From: JAIWNK01 sp964453115
GTDB taxonomy: Bacteria; Chloroflexota; Anaerolineae; Anaerolineales; Anaerolineaceae
Direction of reading: 5' to 3'
Length of the DNA stretch: 64,000 bases
Assembly (NCBI GenBank): GCA_964453115.1
Contig: CAYVRT010000002.1
Span: forward strand, 124,001-188,000
Of the stretch, positions 53,320 through 63,500 are shown in pieces (positions within the stretch are counted from its first letter, which is position 1; each line of letters starts with the position of its first letter). The position numbers and the translations under genes were made by a program. The notes beneath the pieces are model-generated. The model searched no databases, was not told the origin of the DNA, and worked only from the letters and a program-made list of their open reading frames with translations.

Positions 53320-54345
53320 ATGAAAAAAGTATCTTTTGAAGAAGTTCTCAAGCAAATGCTGGATGAGCATCATCCATTTCCATCCCAATCCATGCAATAT
53401 CTTTCCAACCTGACAGATGCGAAATTACATCAGGTGCAAAAAATCTGGCCCTCGCTTTCGGAAAAGCGGCGCATCAGCCTGCTGGAAGAAATGGAAATCA
53501 TTAGCGATTCCGATAGCGTCCCCAATTTCGATAGAATTGCTTTCATTGCCCTCAAAGATTCATTGCCAGCCATTCGCGCTCTTGGCATTCGTCTCCTGTG
53601 GCAAACTGCCGATCCCAAACTAGTCTCCATCTTCAGCAAAATGCTTAAAGAAGACCCTGATCTCGAGGTGCGCGCTCAAGCAACATCTGCACTAGGGACC
53701 TATATTTATCTTGGCGAAATTGAAGAATTGCCCGAAGAAATTTTCAAACCCCTTGAAAGCCTGCTGCTCCAAACACTCCAAACCAGCCCACACACCATTT
53801 TACGCCGCCGCGCCCTTGAAGCACTTGGCTTCTCCAGTCGCCCAGAAATTCCAGTTCTCATTCGCGAAGCCAGCAAACAAAACACCTCAGACTGGTTGCA
53901 AAGTGCGCTATTTGCCATGGGACGTTCAGCAGATAGTGAGCAATGGGCAAACACTGTCCTATCCATGCTCGACCATCCCAATCCTCAGGTCCAACTCGAA
54001 GCTGTACGAGCCGCTGGCGAACTCGAACTCGCCGATGCACGCACCCCATTGTTAGCAATCCTGGAAAACATGACCGACGATTTTGAATTGCGTCGCTTTA
54101 CCATCTGGTCTTTATCCCAGATTGGGGGCGAGCAAGTTCAAGAAGCACTGGAAAAAGCATACAACGCAGCGGAAGAGGAAGATGACGACGAAGAAATGTT
54201 TTTTATTGAAGAAGCGCTTGAAAATTTACAAATGGCCGACCTGCTCAATAACGACAACTTCCTTGCATTAGATGTTCCTCAAGACATGCTTTTGGAAGAC
54301 GAAGAGCAAGACGATAAACGACGCCCGCGCTCATCTACTCGTTAG
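53320..54345 (+). CDS. HEAT-repeat protein
   Basis: 341 residues from ATG 53320 (MKKVSFEEVLKQML), AGGA lying 6 bases upstream. A solenoid of about six HEAT-like helical pairs (PAIRALGIRLLWQTADPKLVSIFSKML, LEVRAQATSALGTYIYLGE, ILRRRALEALGFSSRPEIPVLI, PQVQLEAVRAAGELELADARTPLLAIL, FELRRFTIWSLSQIGGEQVQEAL) ends in an extremely acidic tail (EEEDDDEEMFF, LLEDEEQDDKRR). Soluble scaffold, partner unknown; the operon suggests a link to membrane proteolysis. The upstream part of the open frame lies in the protease gene and is rejected. Confidence 0.82.
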   Translation: MKKVSFEEVLKQMLDEHHPFPSQSMQYLSNLTDAKLHQVQKIWPSLSEKRRISLLEEMEIISDSDSVPNFDRIAFIALKDSLPAIRALGIRLLWQTADPKLVSIFSKMLKEDPDLEVRAQATSALGTYIYLGEIEELPEEIFKPLESLLLQTLQTSPHTILRRRALEALGFSSRPEIPVLIREASKQNTSDWLQSALFAMGRSADSEQWANTVLSMLDHPNPQVQLEAVRAAGELELADARTPLLAILENMTDDFELRRFTIWSLSQIGGEQVQEALEKAYNAAEEEDDDEEMFFIEEALENLQMADLLNNDNFLALDVPQDMLLEDEEQDDKRRPRSSTR

Positions 54346-54359
54346 CAACAAGTCATGGA

Positions 54360-55538
54360 ATGAAAACTGCCTCAATCCTCGCCCTGTTGTGTTGGTTTTC
54401 CACCCTGTTCAGCCCCATTGCTGCCCAGGGACAGGTCAGCATAACCGATATGGCCGTCTTCTACACATTCGGCGATCAAATAACCTTCCAGGCGCGCATA
54501 GAAAGCAACGAAACAATTCAAACCGTTTATTTAGCCCTTCAACCAACAGGTGAAGCACCTCGCCTGACTTCCATTGCCTTCTCCCAAAACGAAATCATTG
54601 TTCAACGCCCTGCTGCCGAGATTGGAATTCGCCCTTTCTCCGAAGTGACCTATTGGTATCAAGTCGTCACAACAGCAGGGAACGAATTTCTCAGTCCAAC
54701 CAGTACATTTCAGTACGATGACAACCGAATCCAATGGCAAATCTTGCAAACAGATACGTTTCTTATTCACTGGCAAGAAGGCGATGCTGCTTTTGGACAA
54801 AAATTGCTCAATGCCAGCAACCTGGGGCTAAAAAAAGCCCAAGACATTCTTCCCGTTGTCCCCCAAATTCCCCTGCGCATTTTTGTCTACCCTTCCGCAT
54901 CTCAGCTACAAAATGTACTAACCATTAGCCGCGAATCCTGGATTGCAGGCCATGCAAGCCCTGATCTTGGCGTCCTTTTGGTCAGCATTTCACCAGGCCC
55001 CGACGCAAGCTACGAAATGGAACGCCAGATTCCGCACGAAATTGCCCACATCCTAATCTACCAACAAGCCGGAACCGGCTACAATAACCTCCCCATCTGG
55101 CTCAACGAAGGGCTTGCATCTCAAGCGGAGTTATACCCCAATCCCGACTACCGGCGCGCCCTCAATCGTGCCACATCCGAAAACAGCCTGCTTGCCTTCT
55201 CTGCGATCTGTCAATCCTTCCCACGCGACACATCCGGCGCATTTCTTGCCTATGCGCAATCAGCTTCGTTTGTTGGTTTCCTGCACCAAAAATTTGGCAG
55301 TTCCGGCCTACAACGCCTCATGGCTGAATATCAAGATGGAAAAGATTGCGAAACAGGAATTCAATCTGCCTTTGGCGTATCGCTCACCCAACTCCAAACC
55401 CGCTGGGAACAAGAAACGCTGGGAAATGACCCTGGCGCTCTCTTCTGGCAACACATCCGGCCTTTTGCAATTCTTGGGCTACTCACCCTTCTCCCACCCT
55501 TGCTTATCGCTTTGTTTGGCAGACGACGAACCATATGA
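54360..55538 (+). CDS. Peptidase MA-like zinc metallopeptidase, secreted and membrane-anchored
   Basis: 392 residues. N-terminal signal peptide (cleavage near IAAQG-Q), a beta-rich domain to about 130, then a gluzincin-type peptidase with HEIAH at 226-230 and the third zinc ligand in LNEGLA (Glu250). A C-terminal helix (PFAILGLLTLLPPLLIALFG) and the positive end RRRTI anchor it to the membrane. It acts outside the cell on unknown proteins. Follows the HEAT gene by 14 bases and overlaps the acylphosphatase gene as ATGA. Confidence 0.85.
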   Translation: MKTASILALLCWFSTLFSPIAAQGQVSITDMAVFYTFGDQITFQARIESNETIQTVYLALQPTGEAPRLTSIAFSQNEIIVQRPAAEIGIRPFSEVTYWYQVVTTAGNEFLSPTSTFQYDDNRIQWQILQTDTFLIHWQEGDAAFGQKLLNASNLGLKKAQDILPVVPQIPLRIFVYPSASQLQNVLTISRESWIAGHASPDLGVLLVSISPGPDASYEMERQIPHEIAHILIYQQAGTGYNNLPIWLNEGLASQAELYPNPDYRRALNRATSENSLLAFSAICQSFPRDTSGAFLAYAQSASFVGFLHQKFGSSGLQRLMAEYQDGKDCETGIQSAFGVSLTQLQTRWEQETLGNDPGALFWQHIRPFAILGLLTLLPPLLIALFGRRRTI

Positions 55539-55816
55539 TCGAACAGCTGCACGCAATTATAGAAGGTCATGTTCAAGGCGTGGGGTTTCGCTATTTTGTC
55601 CTGGAGCAGGCTCAGGCCCTCGGTCTGACCGGCTGGGTTCGCAACACCTATGCCGGACAGGTAGAAGTCACTGCCCAGGGTGGGCGCACCTCACTAGAAA
55701 CCCTGTTGGACGAAATGCAACGCGGCCCTCGCTCCGCTTTTGTCACCGAAATACAAACCACCTGGTCGTTTGTCCAAACAAGCTATCCTCGTTTTCAAAT
55801 CCTTCCCACAGACTAA
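55535..55816 (+). CDS. acyP: Acylphosphatase
   Basis: 93 residues, standard length. Contains the acylphosphatase signatures GHVQGVGFRYFV with the phosphate-binding loop and catalytic Arg, and GWVRNTYAGQVEV with the catalytic Asn. Hydrolyses acyl phosphates such as carbamoyl- or acetyl-phosphate in the cytoplasm. Starts with ATGA overlap on the peptidase gene and ends the operon just before a hairpin. Confidence 0.93.
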   Translation: MIEQLHAIIEGHVQGVGFRYFVLEQAQALGLTGWVRNTYAGQVEVTAQGGRTSLETLLDEMQRGPRSAFVTEIQTTWSFVQTSYPRFQILPTD

Positions 55817-55842
55817 AAAAATCCCCGGCAATCGCCGGGGAT
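55814..55842 (-). terminator. Terminator for small Met-rich membrane protein gene
   Basis: ATCCCCGGC (55821-55829) pairs with GCCGGGGAT (55834-55842), 4-base loop. On the minus strand it is followed by seven T, a textbook intrinsic terminator; the plus-strand acylphosphatase gene ends just before it and may share it. Confidence 0.85.
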
Positions 55843-55866
55843 AGAAATCACCTCTACACTTTGTTT

Positions 55867-56373
55867 TTATGGGCGACGACCATGCCGGCCTGGACGCATT
55901 GACCCGTCCACATCGCCATTACCCCAACCGCCGCGCCCGCCACGCATATGCTCCTTCATCCAGTCCGCCTGCTCCTGTGTAATCGTTCCATCCGTTACAG
56001 CCTGATCCAACGCCTGGCTGCGCGCTTCCTCCATCCAGGTTGTAAAATCTTCTTCACTAATCCCTTGCTCACTGGCAATTTTCCAAAGCGTCTCGCCACC
56101 GTCAAGCCGGTTTTGCAAATCTTCCTCGCTCAGCCCCAGCTTTTCAGCAAAGGTTTGTAAAACAACATCATGCATCACCCCTTGCAAAACCTCACCACCC
56201 ACCATTGGACCATCACAGGCAGGGCGATCCATCGGCATATTGTCACCCATTGGGCCACGCGGGCCATCACCTCGCTGCCAAAGCATTTTGGCATACACCA
56301 CACCACTCACCGTCAATGCCAGCGCCCCCAACACCAACACAGCTACTCCAGCTATCATCCACCAACGTTTCAT
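55867..56373 (-). CDS. Small membrane-anchored Met/Gly-rich protein (DUF2680-like)
   Basis: 168 residues. One N-terminal helix (residues 5-28, uncleaved anchor or signal peptide), then a Met/Pro/Gly segment RGPMGDNMPMDRPACDGPMVGG, a helical part with two repeats of the form KLGLSEEDLQNRLDGGETLWKIASEQGISEEDF and TDGTITQEQADWMKEHM as in DUF2680-like envelope proteins, and a Gly/Arg/His-rich tail. GGAGG lies 6 bases before the ATG. Its promoter carries a PhoB-like direct repeat, so it is a candidate target of the neighbouring two-component system. Confidence 0.7.
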   Translation of the reverse strand: MKRWWMIAGVAVLVLGALALTVSGVVYAKMLWQRGDGPRGPMGDNMPMDRPACDGPMVGGEVLQGVMHDVVLQTFAEKLGLSEEDLQNRLDGGETLWKIASEQGISEEDFTTWMEEARSQALDQAVTDGTITQEQADWMKEHMRGGRGGWGNGDVDGSMRPGRHGRRP

Positions 56374-56410
56374 CAGAAACCTCCAAAAATTTAGAATGTT
56401 GATGTTTCGA

Positions 56411-56447
56411 AGTATATCTTCAAGTTGTGAAGAATCTGTGAAGAATT
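56411..56447 (-). promoter_or_regulatory. Promoter with 11-bp direct repeat resembling an OmpR/PhoB-family box
   Basis: On the plus strand TGTGAAGAATC (56426-56436) is followed immediately by TGTGAAGAATT (56437-56447). On the minus strand TATACT (56416-56411) lies 9 bases downstream of the repeat and no -35 hexamer is present, the layout of PhoB-type activated promoters. Confidence 0.6.
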
Positions 56448-56472
56448 GATAAAGATTAGCTATGAATCAACA

Positions 56473-58524
56473 CTACTCAACCTCACCGGCCAGCAAACGC
56501 GCCTTCTGCCAGGGTTGTAAATCTGACTCCTCAGCAAGCACAGCCCGCAATTCATAAACTTGATCGCGCAATAACGCTGCGCGTTCAAATTCAAGGTCTT
56601 TAGCAGCCTGCTTCATTTCCTTTTCCATTTCAGCAATCAATCGCTGCAAGTCTCGACGCGGCATGCGTACCGCATCTCGCCCGCCCGATTGATATTCCGC
56701 CCTTCCTTCTGCCACCCCCGCGGCACTACTGGATAGACGCTGCGTCAGATCGCGAATTGCCTTTACAATGCTCACGGGCTCAATTCCATGCAGTTGATTG
56801 TAATCCATCTGCTTTTTGCGTCTTCGGCTTGTCTCATCAATGGCTATGCGCATCGAATCGGTCATCCGATCAGCATACATGATCACCTTGCCATGCAAAT
56901 GACGCGCCGCTCGACCCGTCGTTTGAATCAATGCTGTTGCCGAACGCAGAAAACCTTCTTTATCTGCATCCAAAATCGCCACCAGCGATACTTCTGGCAA
57001 ATCCAAACCCTCGCGCAACAAATTAATCCCCACCACCACATCAAACACACCCAATCGCAAATCACGCAAAATCCCCACCCGCTCAATCGTTTCTACCTCC
57101 GAATGCAGGTAATGCACCTTGATCCCCAATTCCATCAAATACTCCGCCAAATCTTCTGCCATGCGCTTTGTCAAAGTCGTCACCAACACCCGCTCACCTA
57201 CCTCGACCCGAGACCGAATTTCACCCACCAAGTTGTCAACCTGCCCCTGAGTTGGACGAACATCAATCTCCGGATCTACTAACCCTGTTGGACGAATGAT
57301 TTGCTCTGCCACTTGCTGTGCCTTGCCCATCTCATATGGCCCTGGGGTTGCACTTGTGTAAATTGTATACCCCATATGCTGCTCAAATTCCTCAAATTTC
57401 ATCGGGCGATTGTCCATCGCCGATGGCAATCGAAAGCCATATTCAACCAATGTTTTCTTCCGCGATTGATCTCCATGATACATACCGCGAATCTGCGGAA
57501 TCGTCATATGAGACTCGTCAATGAACAACAAGTAATCACTAGGCAGAAAATCAATTAACGTCCAGGGCGCTGAACCGGATGCCCGCTGATCCAAATGACG
57601 CGAATAATTCTCAATCCCTGAACAGTACCCCACTTCGCGCAACATCTCTAAATCATACCGTGCCCGTTGCTCGAGCCGTTGCGCTTCCAATAACTTGCCC
57701 TCCAACCGAAACTGTTGCAGTTGTTCTTCCAACTCCTTCTCAACGCTGACAAGCGCCGCCTTCAGGCGATCTTCCTGCGTCAGGTAATGCTTGGCAGGAT
57801 AAATCTCAACCTGCCCGGGCTCCTCCAAAATTTCCCCGGTCAAAGGGTTGAGGCGAACAATATGTTCCACCTCGTCACCGAAAAACGTCACCCGCACGGC
57901 CACCTTTTCTTCATAAGCCGGAAAGATATCCAACGTATCTCCGCGCACCCGGAACACGCCCGGCCTCAGTTCTGTATCGTTACGCTGATACTGACTTTCA
58001 ATCAATTGTCTCAACAATGCATTCCGGCGATAAATCTCTCCCTGTTGCAAACGAATGACCCCTCGCCCATACTCACTTGGATCACCCAAGCCATAAATAC
58101 AGGAAACGGAAGCAACAATCACCACATCCCGCCGCGAAAGCAATGCGGTTGTTGCCGCCAATCGCATGCGTTCAATTTCCTCATTGGTCTCTGTTTCTTT
58201 CTCAATATATAAATCGCGCTGCGGAACATAAGCCTCGGGCTGATAATAATCATAATACGACACAAAATAACTAACTGCATTCTCTGGAAAGAATTCAGCA
58301 AACTCGGCATATAACTGCGCCGCCAGCGTTTTGTTATGTGCCATCACTAAGGCTGGCTTCTGAAGGCGTTGAATAATGTTCGCCATTGCAAAAGTCTTCC
58401 CTGTGCCGGTCGCACCCAGCAGCACCTGATGCCGATAGCCTCGTTGGATGCCTTGAACCAATTTTTCGATTGCCTCCGGCTGATCACCGGTTGGCTGATA
58501 GGGCGAACGAAGTTGAAATTCCAT
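56473..58524 (-). CDS. uvrB: Excinuclease ABC subunit B
   Basis: 683 residues, full length. UvrB loads at damaged DNA in nucleotide excision repair. Walker A GATGTGKTFAMAN, the beta-hairpin YYDYYQPEAYVPQRDLYIEKE, helicase motifs FIDESHMTIPQ and GINLLREGLDLPEV, QTTGRAARH, and the C-terminal UVR coiled coil LIAEMEKEMKQAAKDLEFERAALLRDQVYELR that binds UvrC. Follows the histidine-kinase gene by 18 bases and completes an operon begun by mfd. Confidence 0.97.
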   Translation of the reverse strand: MEFQLRSPYQPTGDQPEAIEKLVQGIQRGYRHQVLLGATGTGKTFAMANIIQRLQKPALVMAHNKTLAAQLYAEFAEFFPENAVSYFVSYYDYYQPEAYVPQRDLYIEKETETNEEIERMRLAATTALLSRRDVVIVASVSCIYGLGDPSEYGRGVIRLQQGEIYRRNALLRQLIESQYQRNDTELRPGVFRVRGDTLDIFPAYEEKVAVRVTFFGDEVEHIVRLNPLTGEILEEPGQVEIYPAKHYLTQEDRLKAALVSVEKELEEQLQQFRLEGKLLEAQRLEQRARYDLEMLREVGYCSGIENYSRHLDQRASGSAPWTLIDFLPSDYLLFIDESHMTIPQIRGMYHGDQSRKKTLVEYGFRLPSAMDNRPMKFEEFEQHMGYTIYTSATPGPYEMGKAQQVAEQIIRPTGLVDPEIDVRPTQGQVDNLVGEIRSRVEVGERVLVTTLTKRMAEDLAEYLMELGIKVHYLHSEVETIERVGILRDLRLGVFDVVVGINLLREGLDLPEVSLVAILDADKEGFLRSATALIQTTGRAARHLHGKVIMYADRMTDSMRIAIDETSRRRKKQMDYNQLHGIEPVSIVKAIRDLTQRLSSSAAGVAEGRAEYQSGGRDAVRMPRRDLQRLIAEMEKEMKQAAKDLEFERAALLRDQVYELRAVLAEESDLQPWQKARLLAGEVE

Positions 58525-58542
58525 TCTGAACCATCCTTTCCA

Positions 58543-59880
58543 TCAAGCCTGTCGCAAGAACAGCGTAAAAACCGCCCCTCCCTGCGGTGCATTGGCAGCC
58601 GTCAATTCACCACCCTGCAGTAGAGCCAATTGCCTGGCTATCGCCAAACCCAATCCGGCCCCACCCTCCTCACGGCTACGCCCACCATCAGCCCGGTAAA
58701 ACCGTTCGAATACATGCGCCAATGAATCCTGAGCAATTCCTGGACCTCCATCTAAAACTTGCAAACGCAACATTGTATCGAACAAATCTTCTATCAAGAT
58801 AATCTTACCACCCTTCGGTGTGTAACGCAATGCATTGCTCAATAGATTATTCAAAATCTGCTCGAATCGCCCAGCATCAGCCCAGACGCACAATTCACCT
58901 GCCAATGAACACTGTATTTCAAGCTGCACCCCTTTTTGTTCTGCCGATGGGCGAAAGCGCTCGATCACACGCTCAACAAATGCTCCCAACGCCAGGCTCT
59001 CCATCTCCATATGCAATTTTCCGGCTTCTGCGAGCGAAAGCGTGCGCAAGTCCTCAACCAACCGCGCCAGAGAAGCATTCTGCTCCAGCACCCGCTGCAA
59101 ATTCTGCACATCCGCCGCATCAATTCCATCAATCATTGCCTCCAATTGGGCGCGCTGCACTGCGAGTGGCGTTCGCAGTTCATGAGCAATATCCGCTGTC
59201 ATCGAACGTCGGTTCTCCTCTGCCTGCTGCAAAGAAGCCGCCATCAAATTAAAGCTTTGCCCCAATTCCGCCAGTTCATCCCGACCGCGCACCTGAACCC
59301 TCTGTCCATAATTCCCGTTTGCCAGGCGATGTGCGGCCTGCTTTAACTGCTGAATGGGATATAGCAACCCAGAAGCCATCAACAGCGAAGCCAGAATTGC
59401 CACAGCCACAGCCACCACACCTGCCCGCCATGCAGCCTCATTCAACCGTTCCAGCAAAGGCTGCTCATCACCATACCGCAATCCCATCCCGCTCTCCAGT
59501 AGCCAGTAACCAACGGTTGTGCCATCCCGATCATGCAAAACCACAGCCTGTTTCAGTTCTTGGATTGAAAGTGCTTCCCCCACCTGAATCCGCCGCGTAT
59601 CCACCACCACTACCCCCTCTCCATCCGCAATTCTCTGACGCGGCCCGCTCATCCCACCATGCCCCATTCCAGTTCCAGATTTAGGCAAAACATCTTCCGC
59701 ACCGACCCAATTCCCGTGCTGTTGATAATAATCCTCCAATTGCTCCACTGCACCTTCCATTGGAACACCAAATAAAAACGAACGCACCTGCTGTTCTGCC
59801 CCTGAGCGCACCCACGTCACCAGTGTCACAATCGCCGTCAAGGCCACCAAAACCATTCCAGCCATCAATTTCCAGCGCAT
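58543..59880 (-). CDS. Sensor histidine kinase (BaeS-like)
   Basis: 445 residues. TM1 5-24, extracytoplasmic sensor about 25-150, TM2 154-175, HAMP, phospho-acceptor His233 in DIAHELRTPL, then N-box NNLLSNALRYTP, DGGPGI, ERFYRADGGRSREEGGAGLGL. The sensor region includes a Gly/Met/His stretch, SGTGMGHGGMSG (68-79). Start ATG 59880 has AAGGAG 8 bases upstream, inside the regulator's end; the GTG/ATG codons 6-9 bases earlier overlap or crowd it. Pairs with the response regulator encoded just before it. Confidence 0.88.
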   Translation of the reverse strand: MRWKLMAGMVLVALTAIVTLVTWVRSGAEQQVRSFLFGVPMEGAVEQLEDYYQQHGNWVGAEDVLPKSGTGMGHGGMSGPRQRIADGEGVVVVDTRRIQVGEALSIQELKQAVVLHDRDGTTVGYWLLESGMGLRYGDEQPLLERLNEAAWRAGVVAVAVAILASLLMASGLLYPIQQLKQAAHRLANGNYGQRVQVRGRDELAELGQSFNLMAASLQQAEENRRSMTADIAHELRTPLAVQRAQLEAMIDGIDAADVQNLQRVLEQNASLARLVEDLRTLSLAEAGKLHMEMESLALGAFVERVIERFRPSAEQKGVQLEIQCSLAGELCVWADAGRFEQILNNLLSNALRYTPKGGKIILIEDLFDTMLRLQVLDGGPGIAQDSLAHVFERFYRADGGRSREEGGAGLGLAIARQLALLQGGELTAANAPQGGAVFTLFLRQA

Positions 59881-59885
59881 TTGCA

Positions 59886-60572
59886 TCACTCCTTGCTCAT
59901 CCGATAACCAACACCAAACACAGTCTCAATGCAGCGCGGTTTACGAGCATCCAACTCAATTTTTGCCCGCAAATTTTTGATATGTGCATCAATCGTTCGT
60001 TCATAACCCTCATAAGCCACCCCCTGCACCGCCTCCAGCAATTGCAAACGGCTGAAAACACGTCCAGGTTGACGCGCCATCGTCACAAGCAAATCAAACT
60101 CCGTTGGCGTCAGGTCAACAACCTCGCCCCGACAAATCACGCGGTGTTCTTCAAGGTTAATGTTCAAGTCTCCCAACGCCAGGAATGCTTCCCCGGTTGC
60201 TACGCCGCCTTTGCGCACCCGGCGCAACACAGCTCGCACCCGAGCCACCACCTCGCGCGGCGAAAAAGGCTTGGTAATGTAATCATCTGCACCCAGCTCT
60301 AATCCTACCAATCGGTCAGTTTCTTCAACTCGAGCTGTAACCATAATCAACGGCGTCTCATCACTCCGGCGAATACTGCGCGCCACATCCAATCCATCCA
60401 TGCCCGGTAAATTCAAATCGAGCAGAACCAAATCTGGCTTTTCCCGCTCCCATAAACGCAATCCATCATCACCCCGTCCGCTGCTAATCACTGCATACCC
60501 GGCTTTTTCCAGATAAGAACGCAGCACGCGCACCAGTTCAGGCTCATCCTCAATCAACAAAATTTTGACCAT
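59886..60572 (-). CDS. OmpR-family response regulator
   Basis: 228 residues. Receiver with acidic residues IEDEP, phospho-acceptor Asp52 in VLLDLNLPGMDG, MVTARVEE, YITKPFSPREV; winged-helix C-terminus with DLTPTEFDLLVTMARQPG, ERTIDAHIKNLRAKIE and ETVFGVGYRM. Starts 3 bases after the mfd stop and its own last codons carry the AAGGAG of the histidine-kinase gene. OmpR-type regulators bind tandem direct repeats about 10-11 bp apart, like those at 56426-56447. Confidence 0.93.
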   Translation of the reverse strand: MVKILLIEDEPELVRVLRSYLEKAGYAVISSGRGDDGLRLWEREKPDLVLLDLNLPGMDGLDVARSIRRSDETPLIMVTARVEETDRLVGLELGADDYITKPFSPREVVARVRAVLRRVRKGGVATGEAFLALGDLNINLEEHRVICRGEVVDLTPTEFDLLVTMARQPGRVFSRLQLLEAVQGVAYEGYERTIDAHIKNLRAKIELDARKPRCIETVFGVGYRMSKE

Positions 60573-60575
60573 CTT

Positions 60576-63500
60576 CTACCGCTCCTCAGAGCGCGCCAGA
60601 GCATTTAGCACGGCCAGCAATTGTCCCTTCCAAATTGCCACATCATCGCCCATTTGCATCCAATAGGCGTTCCGTCCACTGCGCGCTAGCGGCATTAAAT
60701 TGGGCAACGCACGGGTTGCGCCCTCTAGCAATGGTGGATAGCGCAGCACAACTTGTTCCGCCTCAACCGTCACCGAAGACAAGCCAGCCCGCTGCGCGCG
60801 CAACCGCACCTGAAACTGGAAGAACAAATTGGTCACTGTCTCTGGTAGAGCGCCAAAACGATCCTGAAATTCGTAACGCAACATCTCCAGTTCCGCCTCA
60901 TCAGTCACATCAGCCATCCGCCGGTACAGACTCAAACGCAATCGCTGATCAGGAATATAATCAGCCGGAATGTCCATCGCCAACGGAAAGTCTACCGCCA
61001 CAGCCGCCACCAGTTCACGCACCGCCAAAACCGGATCTTGCTCGGGAGCCGACATTCCACTTGCCAGACGAAGTTGACGAACTGCCTGTGCCAGCAAACG
61101 CGTATACAGATGAAAACCAACCGTTGCAATGTAACCACTCTGCCGCATGCCCAACATCTCCCCTGCCCCCCGCATTTCCAAATCTCGCATTGCAATTGAA
61201 TACCCTGCACCCAGTTGCGAATTCTCTGCAATCACTTCGAGACGTTCTTGTCCTTCAGGCGTCGGCGGCTTTTTACGATGCCGGAAAAAATAAGCATATG
61301 CGCGCTGCGCCCCACGGCCCACCCGCCCGCGCAGTTGATAAAGTTGCGCCAGCCCAAAAGCATCTCCCCGGTCAACAATTAAAGTGTTGGCGTTTGGAAT
61401 ATCCAACCCAGACTCAATAATCGAAGTACATAAAAGGACATCAATTTCAGTTCGAGTGAATTGCTCCATCACACGCGACAGTTGCCCCTCGTGCATTTGA
61501 CCATGCGCCACCCCAACCCGCGCTTCAGGAACAAGTTGATGCAAATGCCTCTCCATTGCGCCAATTGTCTGCACCCGGTTATGCACAAAAAACACCTGCC
61601 CACCTCGCTCGAGTTCACGCACAATTGCCTGTCGCACCAAACGCGGCGCGTAAGGCCCAACATGAGTAACGATCGGTAGACGTTCTTCTGGCGGCGTGTT
61701 AATAGTTGAAATATCTCGCACCCCAGTCAAGGCCATATACAATGTACGCGGAATTGGTGTAGCGGTCAACGTCAGCACATCCACCTCAGTACGCAGCCTC
61801 TTGAAATGTTCCTTGTGCGTCACACCAAAGCGTTGTTCTTCGTCTACAATCACCAGTCCAAGTTCCTTAAACGTCACATCGGCCTGTAACAAACGATGTG
61901 TTCCAATGATAATATCCACCTGCCCCAACCCAAGCCGCCGCACAATCGCATCCTGCTCGCGCTGAGAACGAAAACGCGAAAGCATCTCCACCTGTACCGG
62001 AAACGCAGCCAGGCGTTGTCGAAACGTTTCATAATGTTGTTGCGCAAGCACCGTTGTTGGCACCAAGATAGCCACTTGTTTACCATCCATCACCGCCTTA
62101 AACGCAGCTCGCAATGCCACCTCAGTTTTGCCATACCCCACATCCCCACACAACAAACGGTCCATTGGACGAGAACGTTCCATATCGCGTTTCACGTCCT
62201 CAATGGCCTTCAACTGATCTGCCGTCTCAATGTAGGGGAAACTGGCTTCTAGCTCTTTTTGCCAAACCGTATCAGCGCAAAACGCAGTTCCCTGCGCCAC
62301 TTGCCGCCGGGCATAGAGTTCCAACAAATCCTGCGCCACCTTCAGCACTTCTTCACGTACTCGCTGTTTGGCCTGGCTCCACTCTGCTGTCCCCAGCCGC
62401 GTCGGCGACGGTGGATCTGAATCGGGTCCAACATAACGGCTCAGTCGGTCTGCCTGATACACCGGCACAAACAATTGATCACCGCCATCATATTCCACAC
62501 ACAAAAATTCTCGTTCCATTCCCTCCAGCGCCCGCCGCATCAATCCAACATAGCGGCCAATTCCGTAGTCAACATGTACAACCCAATCACCAGGGCGCAA
62601 ATCCACATAGGAAGATTCAGGAGCCTCGGCAGTTGGACGATGACGCTGCCGCACCTGCGGACGCTCCCAGCCAAACGCCTCGCTATCCGTCAAAACATGC
62701 CAGGTGCAGTCTTGCGTACTGTGCATCGTCCAGCCCTCACCCAGGCTGCCTTCAATAAACTCCGGCTGCTGTACAATCACCTCCCCAGCACTGCGTTCAG
62801 CCCATAACTCGCGCAGCCTTGCTACCTGCCGACTCACCAGCAGAATGGGCTCATCATTTTTGCTATAAGAGTACATTTGCTGCACAAATAATTTTAGCTG
62901 GCCGCCAAAGCGCTGTTCCGGCTCAAATATTTCTGACAAACCACCCACTGCCTCTTCTTCGCCATGCCCCAGTTGCAAAAGGCACTGAGCGCCCAACATA
63001 TCCTGTAATTCAGACCAGCTCAAATATGGGATCGGAAAATCTTCAGCCAGCGTCCCTTCTGCAATGCTTTCCATACGAAGTTTCACTGCCTGTTCCTCAA
63101 TTTCGCTCGCTATTGCCTGCAATAGGTTCATATCCCCAACCACAACCAGCGCCTCGCGCGGCAAATAATCCAGCAAACTGGCGTGGGCGGGATGAATAAG
63201 CGGCAAATAAAACTCATCTGCTTCTATTCCAGGCAAAAGCTCACATGCCTTGCCAGGCAACACCTCGCGCGCAGGAGTCACCATCACCTGGTCAATTGTC
63301 TCAATCGTGCGCTGCGTTGCAGGGTCAAAACGGCGCAATAAATCAATCTCATCTCCAAAAAATTCAAAACGCACGGGCAGTTTTTCCGCAGGCGCCCAAA
63401 CATCCAACAATCCACCACGTCGCGAAAACTGCCCCGGCTCAATGACAACTTCTGCCGTTTGATATCCGACCTCCATCCAGGCCCGCTGCAACGCTTCCGG

